Assembly: GCF_000208745.1 (NCBI RefSeq)
Contig: NC_030850.1
Location: 20,548,331 to 20,612,330, forward strand
Direction of reading: 5' to 3'
Length of the DNA: 64,000 nt
From: Theobroma cacao
Lineage: Eukaryota > Streptophyta > Magnoliopsida > Malvales > Malvaceae
The notes beneath the pieces were generated by a model. It did not search any database and was not told the origin of the DNA. It saw only the letters and a program-made list of their open reading frames with translations. The number at the start of each line of letters is the position of its first letter. Position 1 is the stretch's first letter. The translations under genes were made by a program, and so were the position numbers. Shown here piece after piece: positions 34,621-46,149 of the stretch.

Positions 34621-35236
34621 TTCAACAACTGTTCCTACTCCATTTGCCTCCCCCCTAACACTTACATAATGGACGGGATTAACAGTTTAGGCTCACAGGG
34701 TCGATCCTTGGGTTGGATGAACATAAATTTTTAGGTTTGATTTGACTTGAAAATACTATTATATGATTAAATAATATATTTTCGTTTAACTTTAATTTTG
34801 AATTATTAACATTATTTTTAATATTTGATTAATAAATATAACGTAAATGAATAGATTGAAGTCAAATTTAGACTTGAATTTTTAACGTGTCAAACGAATC
34901 AGACTTGACTCATAAACATATGTAAATTTATGAGTTTAATTAGATGGAGGAGTTGCTATTCTCAAAGAGCTAGTTAAGTAAAAGCAATTGCAATAGCATC
35001 CTTAGAGTTTAGCTCATCTTTTTTATTTTTCTGTATTACAGTTGCAACCAAAATCAATAATCAAATGCAATTTCAAACGAGCAAAGCGTTAACAGGTTTT
35101 TCGCATAGAAGTGATGACCCCACAAAAGTGGAAAGCACGATTCAATAGCTGGACGTATACGTGCAAAAGCAAAGGTTATAATAGAAGGGACCGCACCAAG
35201 GGAGCCTTTTCCATGTAAGCAACAGGCTATATATAA

Positions 35237-35278
<42 letters not shown>

Positions 35279-35283
35279 NAAAT

Positions 35284-35325
<42 letters not shown>

Positions 35326-36621
35326 GTGTGGAATAGACTCTACACCCAAGCCATCCAATATATAATTAAGAGTGATCTAGGTAAAAGCATATACAACCAA
35401 GTTCCAACAAGTCGTCGGACATAATGATGGCGAGGACCAATAGCACAACCTACCATAGCAAATGTGATAACTGTGGCTCCTTCTCTTGATGGAATTGATA
35501 TCTCCATTGACTACAGTAAATTCTAACAATAAGATAGATTGGTGTCGTTTATGCATACCTCTTTTTTCTCAAATTGAACCTTTATATTTATATTTTTAGC
35601 TTGTTGCAAATTGAAAGTCGTTAGCTTCGGTACTAAGGTTGCATTATATATATATATATATATTTACTGGTAGCGTAAGTATTGAAGCAATTCAAGATGA
35701 GATTAATTCGATTGATAAATTTTTCAAAAGCTTCTCAATAATCACAGGTATATGAGATTCAAAACAAAAATATAAAGAAAATGATTCAAAACCCAATTAA
35801 TAGTGTACATAAGGAAGAGTTAAGAGAACAATGACTAGAGATTGTCCAGCAATGATTGCATTTCTTTAAAAAATATCCAAAATTTTTAAAAAGTTTGAAA
35901 AAACAAAGTTGCTTTCAGAAGAATTTTCTAAGGTTACCCTTTTGAGCCCATTGTCAGGTGGAGAGCACCCTAACCATTAGTGAACTATTTCTCAAATATA
36001 TATTTTTAAGGTTCTTATGAAATTCTCAAAAAACCATTATTATGATGAAACTAGACTTCGTAAACTTTCCAACAGCTTGACATTTACATTTTTGGGATTT
36101 AAAATGAAAATTTGGTGGAAAATCTCTTTAAATTGTTAAGAAATCGTTTTCATATTGCACTATTCTAGAAAATTTTGTCAATGATTTTCAAATAATTTTG
36201 ATTTCTATGAAAATATAACTTTGTTTAAAATTTCAGCTTAAAGATTATTTTAAAATTTTGATTCGAAGTTGACCCGTTTGCTTTGGGCCAAATTCACCCA
36301 ATTAGTTACTGAGACCAAACTAATTGGCATTGGAAAATACACTTGATCAGCTTTCCAAAAGATATATTTTTCAAATGTAATTTCAGAGCTAGAAATTAAA
36401 CTTTGTTTTTAAAACGGTCTGACTTTTTTTTTATTATTATTCCAATCACCCTAAATCACTTTGAAACCGAAAGAGAGTCTAAATTAAAGGGGTCAGCGCA
36501 TCCAAAACCCTACTGGTGCTCTATATATGATCCCTTTAACTCTCTTTTTAATGGGAGGGAGCCAAGAAAGAGAAGAAAAGAGCCAGAAAGAGAGGCTGAC
36601 TTGAGCGACTTAAGAGACAAG
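34621..36621. other. intergenic AT-rich sequence
   Basis: No gene supported. It holds the AT microsatellite at 35231-35318. A short block around 36460-36600, with CTCTATATATGATCC and a purine-rich run, has the look of an LTR or promoter remnant, but I could not tie it to an element. Confidence 0.45.
35231..35318. repeat. AT microsatellite with one N
   Basis: Long alternating AT runs on both sides of 35279, which is an undetermined base. Its true length is uncertain in the assembly. Confidence 0.85.
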
Positions 36622-36623
36622 TA

Positions 36624-37324
36624 CAGTAAAATCTCTATAAATTAATACTCGATAAATTAATAATTTCAATTAAATAATATTTTTGGTCGATCTTGACTTG
36701 AGACCAATATGGTAAATTAATAATTTATTAAATTTATAAAATAATGCATTTAAAAAAAAATACATATGTCCCACTTGATATATAAATTAATAATCTCCTT
36801 ATATATCAAAATTATATATATACATGACTCAATTAGGAGGCCTTTATAAAATATGACTTCAATGTTATTTGTTTCTTCTTGAAATTGATGTCTCCATGGA
36901 CCTTATCTCTAATTTTTCTTAGTGTATTAAGAAGCTTTTGTGTAGTATTCTCGTATTGTAAGAAAAAATTATGTAATGTGATTGTTGCTTTGAGTGCATT
37001 TTTATGTGAGATAGGCTCCACTACAGAGCTATCGTCTTTAACTTCATATTCTTCGTCAATTCTCATAACATTCTCAATAATTTACTCATCACGAATAATG
37101 ATATTTCGTAATTTAGTAATTAAGTAATATTTGTATAATCACAATATAAAATATATGTATTAAGTTCAATCTTTTAGGAAAAAAATAAAAAATATCTTGA
37201 CAAATTAATTTTTTATTAATAAATCTATAAATTAATAAATTATTAATTTATCGATTAAATAATTTCTAGATTAATTAATAAATTTTTATGGTCCTAAGGG
37301 TATTGATTTATAGATATTTTATTG
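36624..37324 (-). mobile_element. pogo/Lemi1-like DNA transposon remnant
   Basis: The terminal inverted repeats are CAGTAAAATCTCTATAAATT on the left and its near-complement at the right end (TGATTTATAGATATTTTATTG). They are flanked by TA on both sides (36622-36623 and 37325-37326). This terminus and a TA target site match the Emigrant/Lemi1 family of pogo-like plant transposons as I remember it. The element is 701 bp and keeps only the tail of a transposase gene, so it looks like an internal-deletion derivative on its way to becoming a MITE. Confidence 0.75.
36833..37066 (-). pseudogene. pogo-like transposase C-terminal fragment
   Basis: A 77-codon open frame reads EEYEVKDDSSVVEPIS, then HKNALKATITLHNFFLQ and KQITLKSYF near its end. 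An ISHKEAL-like segment, a helix ending in FLLQ, and a final KQ-T-I/L-x-x-F/YF are features of the C-terminus of pogo/Tigger-type transposases. The DNA-binding and DDE catalytic parts are gone. Its place inside matching inverted repeats supports the call. Confidence 0.65.
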
Positions 37325-37326
37325 TA

Positions 37327-37862
37327 GTCTGATTTTGATTGAGAAAGCCTAAGAGATTTCCCCCTTCAGCAACTAATGGGCTAAGACACTTGGTCATTTT
37401 ATAGCCCTAAACAACCTCCAAAACAATATCCAAATACCAAGATCTTTTGAATGTAAGTGAGGTAGCCAACTTCACTTTTTTTTGGCGATGATGGTAAAAT
37501 TAAAGAGAGTTGGATGGTAGGAGAGCGAAATCGAGAGCACAGTAGACAGATGCGAAAGAAAGAAATCAATAAAATTAGAGAGAGTTGGATGGTGAGAGAA
37601 AGAAATTGAGAGCAAAGCATATGGATGTTGAAGAGAGAAATCAAGGGGGAAAATTGTCGTAAATGGTTTTAATTTATCTAAAATGGCTTTAAGGGTATTT
37701 TTGTCAACTCATGGCAAAAAATGGGTAAAAATGATTAACTTTATATCATGGGTTATTTTTGAAATGACCTTATGAGGTTGACAATTTCTCAAATTTTCCT
37801 CTTTAATTTATCTAAAATGGCTTTAAGGGCATTTTTGCATTTTTGTCAAGTCATGGCAAAAA
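37327..37862. other. non-coding stretch with direct repeats
   Basis: No gene. Besides the 75 bp duplication, a block of about 55 bp starting TTTAATTTATCTAAAATGGC occurs at 37668-37722 and again at 37802-37858. Confidence 0.55.
37496..37645. repeat. 75 bp tandem duplication
   Basis: Two adjacent units (37496-37570 and 37571-37645) share GAGAGTTGGATGG, GAAAT-GAGAGCA and GAAATCAA, with substitutions. Confidence 0.75.
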
Positions 37863-40046
37863 TATTAGGAATTTGAGAATATAGTACCTCAGAAAGCAAG
37901 TATATTCTCATGTTTAATTTATTTGTAATGAATGTACATTTTGGTAATAAGACGAAGAGTTTGTTTTAAGTAAGCATTCATTATTTAGTTATTAAGATAT
38001 CATGATTCAGTTATTAAGATATCATGATTCTATTGAGATATTAAAATACATTTGTATAAAGAGTCATACACAAGAGACATGTATTTTAATTGAATATAAA
38101 AATTATTCATAGCCATATAATAAAGTTGGTCACTTTATTGTGTTAAGGCTATAGTGTCCAGATTACTTCAAACGAAATAAATGTGATTCACTTCAAGGGA
38201 ATAATGAGTCTCAAATCATTGAAATGACTGACTTCGAGTAATGACACTATAACATGAACTAGAATCATGTAAGAATCAAATTTAAGTTTAATTGTTACTT
38301 AAATCTTGATCTCACACTTATGCATTTGCTTATAGTAGAATCGAAATCTTGATAAATAGTAGACTCGTGTTTAATCTCGTTGTAATCTTTGATATATCAT
38401 GAGCATGATTATCATAAAGTGTTGATCTAAATTTTGTATGTTGGGATTATAATTGAGATGAACATTTAGGAACATATATTTAAATAATGGAGTTCATAGC
38501 ATTAACATCAATTCTAGTGATTTCAAGAAGATTGGTGACTAATTTGGGCCTAGTGGATTGATGAATTAGCTATTCATCAAATCTTGATACTCAAATGATT
38601 AGATTTAGAGTATTGGATCACTAATTGGGTGAAATTTGAGACTAAGGAACAAAATTGACATAAGGGTAAAACAATAATTTCATCTTTTGTTATTGGATGG
38701 TTATGAGGGTTTACAATATAAGGTTTGCAATTGACTACTACTAATTAATATCAAGTACTGAATCATTTCTTGTAATTATAGTTAATCCAAGAATGCAACC
38801 ACGAATCTATGGTGGAGCGATTTCATGGTTAATAAGTTTAAATTATTTTAATGAGATTACGAATAATTCTAAGTTTATTAGAGCTTGGAATATCTATATC
38901 CAAATAGATTCCCAACTTAGCTTCGTAGGATTCAACTTGTTTAAATTGGAATGCATGCTTTATTTAATTAAGTAAATTGTGTACAAAAATGGTAACTTTA
39001 ACATGATTTGTCTTAATTTAGACAAGATAACATGTTTGTCTTAATTTAGACAAGAAAACATGTTTTGTCATAATTTAGACAAGAAAATATATTTGTCTTA
39101 ATTAAGATAAGAAAAATACATTTTGTTTTAATCTAGATAAGAAAACATATTTGTCTCAATTTAGATAAGATAACATGTTTTATCTTAATTAAAGACAAGA
39201 GTTGTCTTAAATTAAGATAATGTTAAGAGGATTCTTGCAAAATGAATCTAGACATCTATGTTAATTAAAAGAGATTCCATGTTTGATTATCACTCTTTTA
39301 TTTATTATTAATTCTTGTTAAATAAAGATAGACAATAATAAAATAAGAGTTATTATTTAACAAGGAGTTTTATTTTATCAAGAACTATAAATGATAATTA
39401 AAGAATTAAATTATTTATTTTTTAATTTTAACATTGATAATTATGGAGCATGTTTGATGTATTTATATCTCTAAATGAATGGTCAAGATTGATTCAAAGG
39501 CATTTGATTTTGATCAAACCTTTGAGGCTAGAGTTTTAATAAAAAAAAAAGAGATTGGAAGAAATGGAATGTACGTATCTTTCTTGAAAATGTTTCAACC
39601 GTCACTTATCTCCTCCTCCTCCTAACTTTGCTGTACCTTTTTTCTTCTTTCTCATTTTTAGCTGAATTTTTTGAAAGAAAAATAGCCCTTAGATTTTAGG
39701 AGAAAAGAGAGATAAAATCGGTTGCCATCTTATAGTCTCGCATTCCGTACTTTGTCCACTCAAGGTTCAAGTTGAAAGCATTCTTAAAGAATAAGTGATA
39801 AGTTTGTTTGGTTGAGAAATCAATTGTTGGTGTGGTGGTGTCTGAAAATAAGAATCTAGAAATAAAGGTACGTTTTATCTTACTTTCATAGATTATTATT
39901 TTTAGAATGTGATTATATTATTTGCAATATGAATGATGTATTTTTTGGCTTGTGTAATTGGATTACATGCTTCCTTTATAAAAGAAATTGTTTTTAAATC
40001 TATGCTTTACACAAATACATCGATGCAGTTAGATCCAACTCCTACA
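37863..40046 (+). repeat. Copia-type LTR, left end tentative
   Basis: The right end, TCCTACA at 40046, is fixed by the primer binding site two bases later. The left end is chosen where TATTAGGA forms the inverted partner of TCCTACA, assuming a mutated TG. At about 2.2 kb it is long for Copia. It contains the palindromic 28 bp array at 39001-39222. Confidence 0.5.
39001..39222. repeat. 28-29 bp tandem array of palindromic units
   Basis: About seven to eight units begin near 39001, 39030, 39058, 39087, 39116, 39145, 39173 and 39202. Each has ACATGTTT or a variant, then TTGTCTTAATTTAGACAAGA, an imperfect palindrome. Single units could form hairpins. Confidence 0.85.
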
Positions 40047-40048
40047 AT

Positions 40049-40060
40049 TGGTATCAGAGC
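40049..40060 (+). promoter_or_regulatory. primer binding site after the 37863-40046 LTR
   Basis: TGGTATCAGAGC on the plus strand, two bases after the LTR end, is the initiator methionine tRNA site. It shows that the LTR is a 5' LTR of a plus-strand element. Confidence 0.85.
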
Positions 40061-41866
40061 AAAAATAATTGCAAGTTTTGTTTCCTATATCTATTATGCA
40101 TGATTGGCACCTCCATATATTTAACTATCTTGATGTGATCAATGTATGGTTGTATGTTATGATGCATGATTCAAGGTTTTTTGTCACATTAATTGTCCTA
40201 AAAAATTTTACATGTAATCTTTTTCTTTTGGTTATTTAACAAGAAGGGTGAGTTATCATCGCCATGTTTCCTTCTTGATTTTTTTTATTTTTCCTTTGAT
40301 TTATGTAATTAGGAAAGCCATGTAATTTTATATTTACTTGATGTATTTGGTGCATCAATGAAGAAAGAAGATGAAAGCCAAAAGGAAATGTGTAATTAGG
40401 TAATATTTGGTATTTTTATTTTTTTATGGTTATTAATATTTTTTTAAAAAAAGAGTTTTTCTTCTATCAATTTTTTTGAAGAAAAAGAGTTTTTCTTACA
40501 TTAAAATTTTGTTTTTATAAAAAAAATTATCTTTCTTCTATTAAAATATTTTTTTGATTAAAAAAAAAAGAGGAAGGGAGCTCCATGTTGTGTGACGCTA
40601 GGTAATAGCACAAGCTGTTACCAGGCAACAACACAAACTCCTATCCGGCAACAACACATGCTGCTTACATGCAGTAGTGTGCGGCCCATCCTTGGGCTAT
40701 TGGGCGACAACCCATGGGTTGAGTGGGCCATCTTTAATTTTTTTAATAATAAAAAATTATTTTTCAACAAAAAAAATTCTTGAAAATTTTCTAATTTTTT
40801 TTTTAGTTTTTGGAAAATTAATTTTTTTTAGCATTGGATCGAAGATTATTTTATTTTGGTATTAATTAATAAGATTAATTAATTGGACAAAATAAAATTA
40901 TTTTTTCAAATTGGATTAAAATTAAAATTAAAATTGAAGATTTTTAAATAGTCATAAAATTCAAAAGAGTACCAAGTGGATGTGATCCAAGCAACGAAAA
41001 CAAGCAAGATTGAAAAGAATTACAAGTTGTAGTTTTTTTTCTAGGATGGACATTAATGTAGCTTATTATTATATATATTTATATGTATCTATATGAATAA
41101 TATAAGATATTATTTGTATGCTTGAAAACATGTCATCTAGAATTAAGATGCCAACCTCACTTAAGGAATGCAATGCATACATTATGTATTTTAGTTTAAA
41201 AAGAGTTTTATGCTATGAGATACATAATGAATATAGGAAAATAAATCACATCTAAACAAGATGGTAATATGGCTTAGTTATATACTAAAAGTGTTTAGTT
41301 GGAAACATAACCAAAGCCATAATTTGACTTAGGATATTCTGAATATGCATCTAGAAAATTTGATAAAAAGTCAATCAAAACCCTAAGTATAAAAATATTG
41401 AGTGGGAAAGGATGCTAGTAATCCTAGAGTCCATGGCCTGCATCGTTGGCCCATTGACATGCGAAACATGTCACTCCCTATGGGCGAGCATGAATCTAGA
41501 TCATGACGGACTGGGTCACCGAAAGGACAAATTCTTTTGGGTGGATTATGAAGTGAGACCTCCCATAGAAGCTCACTAAGTAAGGAGCTTAAAATAATGA
41601 AAAAATGGTTGTTACACTCAATATGAATTTACTATTAACTTGCCTACAGTAACTCTGTTAGTAAACTTCGTGGACCAAATGAAGGTGCTCCTTAACTATG
41701 TTGAGTATGAAGATTTTGGGTAACATAGTTAAGTGGGAGGGTCCTAGTTTACCTGGTAGTAAATTCTCACGGCCTACAATCAGTTAATTTGTTACAGAAA
41801 GGGAAATGACCATCGAATTAATAATACAATTTAAAGGTTTTTAAATATTGTCGTCATGCATACATG
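40061..41866 (+). other. non-coding interior of an LTR element
   Basis: About 1.8 kb downstream of a good primer binding site without a gag or pol frame. T-rich and A-rich tracts dominate at 40430-40580 and 40735-40900. A GC-richer stretch (40590-40735) contains three imperfect copies of GGCAACAACACA-like sequence. It may be a long leader or a non-autonomous (LARD-like) interior, cut by the Copia LTR at 41867. Confidence 0.45.
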
Positions 41867-42609
41867 TGTTGGCTCCATTAGTTTTTTAATGATAATAAAA
41901 CATTTTCGCTCATTTATGTCTAACTTTGCTACTTAAGTGTGCAGGATGAAAAATGTATGTTAATAATAAATTAATCACTAAAAAGGGAATATCAAATCCC
42001 ATAAGAATGAGGAGCTACATTTGAGCCACAAAATAGAAGCCACTTAGTTAGATAATCAGGGAGTTAGTCAACTAAATTCAAAAGTGAAGATGGCCAGTTC
42101 AGAAACAGAACCAACTTAATCAACTAAGAGATATTGTTAGTCGACTAAATGCTTACTGCCAGAAGTCGAGTTCAAAAACAGAACCGACTTAATCAACTAA
42201 GAGGAATCGTTAGTCGACTAAGAGCTTACTGCCCGAAATCGGGTTCAGAGACAAATCAACTTAATCAACTAAGAAGTATGTTAGTCGACTAAGAGCTCAC
42301 TGTTTGCAACTGGGGTCAGAAGACAGAATCAACTTAATCGACTAAGAAGCAAGTTAGTCAACTACGAGCTCTCTGTCTGCCACCTCGAACTTGGATGCTA
42401 GAAGACAAATTAATAGCTAGAACTGACTCTAAACTATTTCCAACGGTCATCAACTGCCAAACATCCATCAGAGTTGATTTTCCACATATATAAAGCACTC
42501 CCAACGGCTAAGAAACAAATCCAAAAGCTTCCAAGGTCAAAAAAGAGCTCAAAAATCAGTAAAAACTCTCTGCATTCTTACCGCAGTTCACTCCTATCTT
42601 TGCATTTAA
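41867..42609 (+). repeat. SIRE-family LTR, left part, up to the gap
   Basis: It starts TGTTGGCTCCATTAG, as in the other members of this family on their coding strand. It runs through a four-unit minisatellite and a TATA-like ATATATAAAG (near 42486) to the N run. Its last 200 bp are homologous to 59430-59640, so left and right parts overlap rather than abut. Confidence 0.8.
42098..42385 (+). repeat. LTR minisatellite with TTAGTCGACTAA, 4 units
   Basis: Four units of about 70-72 bp each contain ACTTAATCAACTAAGA, then GTTAGTCGACTAAG, then CTNACTG. TTAGTCGACTAA is a perfect 12 bp palindrome. Copies A and F have fewer units at the same place. Confidence 0.85.
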
Positions 42610-42624
42610 NNNNNNNNNNNNNNN
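42610..42624. other. assembly gap (15 N)
   Basis: It lies exactly where the Copia LTR stops and the Ogre LTR is already about 600 bp inside its own sequence. The gap size is probably nominal. Confidence 0.95.
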
Positions 42625-44740
42625 CCTAATACGAGTAAAAGCTTTTTATTAAAGATGGTTCTCGAGCCCTCCCTTCATACTGGTGGGACCCGAGGATACT
42701 TTTTTCACCTAGGGAACTTCCCAAAGAATACTCGCCTGCGCAAGATCCTCGGAAGATCCCATCATCGGGACTTAAACTCGAAAATAAAAATATTTATATG
42801 CAATGATATATATGATTGCAACATATACATGCTAGGCTAATGTAATTATTTATTTTATTATAATTTTTTTGTTATTTTTTATTATTTTCATTTTATTTTA
42901 TTCTTTCTTATCATATTTTTATTTATTTTAATTATTATTATTATATTTTTTTATCTTACATTTTTATTCTAAGTTACTCTTATATCTTCCTTTTATAATT
43001 GGATGAGTTGTTATGATTCCATTTAATGCTTAATTTTATATTAGTTGTTATCTTAGATTTTTTTTATTATTTATTTATTTTCTGTTATTTATTTATTTTT
43101 ATTATTATCATGTATATTTCATTTTCACAAATTAATTATTTACCATATATTTGAATTATTTTTATTATTTTTTATCATCATTTTTTCTTTATCTATTGTT
43201 TTTATTGAGTAATTTTGTGTTGTTAATTTTTATTTTTATATAAAAGAATTTCGGGATCTCGAAATCGAGGCCTTCCCATCATACTGGTGGAGCCTTAATT
43301 CGAATTTCGGACCTAGGGAAAATCAACCCGAGATTGCGACTTCTCGCATCCCGACCGATCATCCCATCGTTAGTGAATTATATTTGGTATTCTTTCCTTA
43401 ACTAAATATATCACCATAATATTTTATTTATAGATTCTCTTTTTATTTATGTGCATACCCTATTTAGCCAAAAATTCTTACTTATAAACTAAATAATCAC
43501 CTAAGCTTATATATTTATTTTATGTATTCATATATACTTTTTCTTACTTGGATCTAATTGTACTATAAAACATTTAGTAGATTTATATGAATAACTTAAA
43601 CATATTCCTATCATTTTCTAACCATTAACTACATTTATTATTTATTTCATATACGTATATTTAAACTCCCTAAGACTTATTATCTGTTATGCTAAAAACT
43701 TTCATATTTTTTTTCATATATTTCATTTTTCCTATGTATATATATTCAGAAAATAATAACACTATCACGATTAATAAATAAAATAAAAAAATCGTATCAA
43801 CAGTCCAAAGCCCAAACCACTACTTAGTAAGCAAACCCATTACCTATTGGTTTGAGATTGGCCCACTGCTCCAAGTGGATTTAAGATCTGTTGGGCTTTG
43901 GCCACCTTCAGTCCAGCCTAGGTCGAATGGCCTGCTCAAACAGCCCCAACCAGCTTCTTTACCTCCTTTCCCTCATTCTCTCTCTCTCTACCCGACAGCA
44001 CCTAATCTCTCTAAAACTATTCTTCTTTTCTCTCCTCACCGACGTTGGGGTCATCACTCTCTCTCTCTAACTTCAAAACCTCCATATCATTCCCAAAGCC
44101 CACTGATCGTCTCTAGATCTTTTCCCCTAAATCGCCTTCTTCCCTGCGACGTTGATCGGACCTCGCCTCTTCTGATTGGTTGATCTGGCTCGGACCTCCT
44201 CGCAGACACCACCCAAAGCAACCGGACCTCTCTCTCTCTTAAGTGCCGAACAGGCCTTGCCCCTTTCTTCAAAAAATAGAGCTGTATCACCCCTCCCAAC
44301 ACTAGCTTTTCAACCGGCGGCAATGACCACCTAGTCTTTCCTATCAGGCGGCACTTCAAGACCCAAATCCTATCAATGCCGGCTACCCAAAAAACCCAAC
44401 ATTCATCCTTCACCCCTTGTGTATTTTTTTTTTACATATTTTTTTTGATTTTTTTGTATATTTTTGTGGATTTGTGGTTGTTTTCGGCTGCTAGACTAGG
44501 ATTTTTTTGGTTCTTTGTTGTTTTCTTTTGCTTGCAGGATCCTTAGGAATTTTTTGCAGGTTGTGGTTCCTCTCCCGGTTGGGTGCTACAGTGCCCCCTT
44601 TATATTGGGTTGAAGGGGGCACGCTCTCTCTACCCTTTTTTCTTTTTTTCATTCATCATCATTCATTTTTTCATTCATTTTTTTAAAATCTTTTATTTTT
44701 ATTTTTTATTTCTCATTTTGTTATAATTTTAGTGTCTACA
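42625..44740 (-). repeat. 3' LTR of the Ogre element, truncated at the gap
   Basis: It matches 57075-59286 of the right LTR from CCTAATACGAG onward and ends GTGTCTACA. The portion equal to 56480-57074 (about 595 bp) is missing on the gap side. Relative to the right LTR it lacks the block 59080-59175 and retains about 60 bp near 43500. Confidence 0.88.
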
Positions 44741-44753
44741 ATTGCCCCTCTTT
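44741..44753 (-). promoter_or_regulatory. polypurine tract of the Ogre element
   Basis: The minus-strand reading CAAAGAGGGGCAAT precedes the LTR start TGTAGACACT. Confidence 0.8.
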
Positions 44754-44906
44754 GCGCATTTCGAAAATCTGAAATAGTGCAAAAACGTATACACTGTATT
44801 TGACAAAATTCTTTAATTCTCTTACCAAGTTTTTTTTTTGGTTTGTTTTTTTGTTTTTTTTGTTTTGTTTTGCTGTTTGTTTTTTTTTTTTGTGTTTTTT
44901 TTAAAT

Positions 44907-45375
44907 GAGACTCCTCAAAGTTGAGGCAACGAAACTTTTAAAATGAACTCCTCAAAATTGAGGCTACAAAACTTTTAAAAATGAACTCCTCAAAGTTGAG
45001 GTAACAAAACTTTTAAAATGAACTCCTCAAAACTAAGGCAACGAGACTTTAAAAATGAACTCCTCAAAACTGAGGCAACGAGACTTTAAGAATGAACTCC
45101 TCAAAACTGCGTTGCCTTTAAAAATGAACTCCTCAAAACTGAGGCAACGAGACTTTAAAAATGAACTCCTCAAAACTGAGGCAACGAGACTTTGAAATGA
45201 ACTCCTCAAAACTGAGGCAACCAAAGCTTTTAAAAATGAACTCCTCAAAGCTGAGGCAACATATCTTTAAAAATGAATTCCTCAAAACTGAGGCAACGAA
45301 AGCTTTTAAAAATGAACTCCTCAAAGTTGAGGCAACGTATCTTTAAAAATGAATTTCTCAAAACTGAGGCAACGA
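44907..45375 (-). repeat. 37 bp tandem array in the Ogre 3' UTR, about 13 units
   Basis: Units of 32-39 bp start ACTCCTCAAAACTGAGG and continue with CAACGAGACTTTAAAAATGA. CCTCA...TGAGG is an inverted repeat within each unit. The open frames in this area only echo the repeat. Tandem repeats in the 3' UTR of Tat/Ogre elements are known as a source of plant satellites. Confidence 0.92.
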
Positions 45376-46149
45376 AACATTTTTTCCTTTTTTGAAATGG
45401 TGAAAAATAATCAACTCCTCATCTGAGGTTCTATGATTTTAAAGATGAATTTCCCTCTTTTTCAATTGTTCTAAAATTTTGAACATGGCAATTCATCTTC
45501 ATCAGTTTCCTTTTTTGGGTGTTTTAGAGCCTTCTCTTTGATCAATGGGGAATGAACCGATCACGCTTCTGATCTCTCGTCTTCCCCTATTCATTGCTCA
45601 CAACTATTTTCTTCCTCTATCATATGCATGGTCCAATCATTCTTCACATTTTTACTGTGCTCCATTCTATTGCTATTTCCATTTCTTTCTCTCTTTTCTT
45701 AGTCTTTTCTCTTTCTTTTTTACATTACCAGACTCCATTTCATTCCCCCTCAATTACGATCCTTTTTCAAAATATTACAAACATTTCTTACTTTATCATG
45801 CTCTTTATTAAGTATCATTCTAATTTTATGACAAATGCAATGCAATGTACTCATATCTCCTCTCTTGGCAGAATGGAAATGATGACATTGTTGGGAGCAG
45901 AAAGGCTACTTTTCATTAGAAAAAAGGAAAGTTTCTACAATCAAGCATAATGACAAGGAATAAGGGAAAACTAATTAATACAAAAGGGATACAGTTCTTT
46001 CTTAATGACTGTTTCGATAGATATTGATAGTAGTCTCAAAATTTTATCCTGAAATAGGCACATTTGTCAGCTCCCTTGTCTTTTGAATGAACATCTCGGA
46101 TCATGATCTTCACCCTTTCTGTGTTAAGCTTTTGTAGTACTTGGACCTC
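45376..46149 (-). other. 3' non-coding region of the Ogre element
   Basis: AT-rich sequence between the end of integrase and the tandem array. No protein motif was found. Confidence 0.5.

Noticed and set aside
34346..34621. 91-codon minus-strand frame upstream of the LAX2-like gene
   Set aside because: It contains the GA/CT microsatellite, has no domain, and lies in the probable promoter region.
43875..44413. Proline- and serine-rich frames on both strands near 44000 and 58600 as host exons
   Set aside because: The same DNA is present in both LTRs of the Ogre element, and the frames arise from CT-rich LTR sequence.
45033..45346. Repetitive protein with 'EEFIFK' units
   Set aside because: It is translated tandem-repeat DNA, open in several frames on both strands.
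44907..45375. CRISPR-like array
   Set aside because: The units are directly adjacent without unique spacers, vary in length and lie in a plant retrotransposon UTR.
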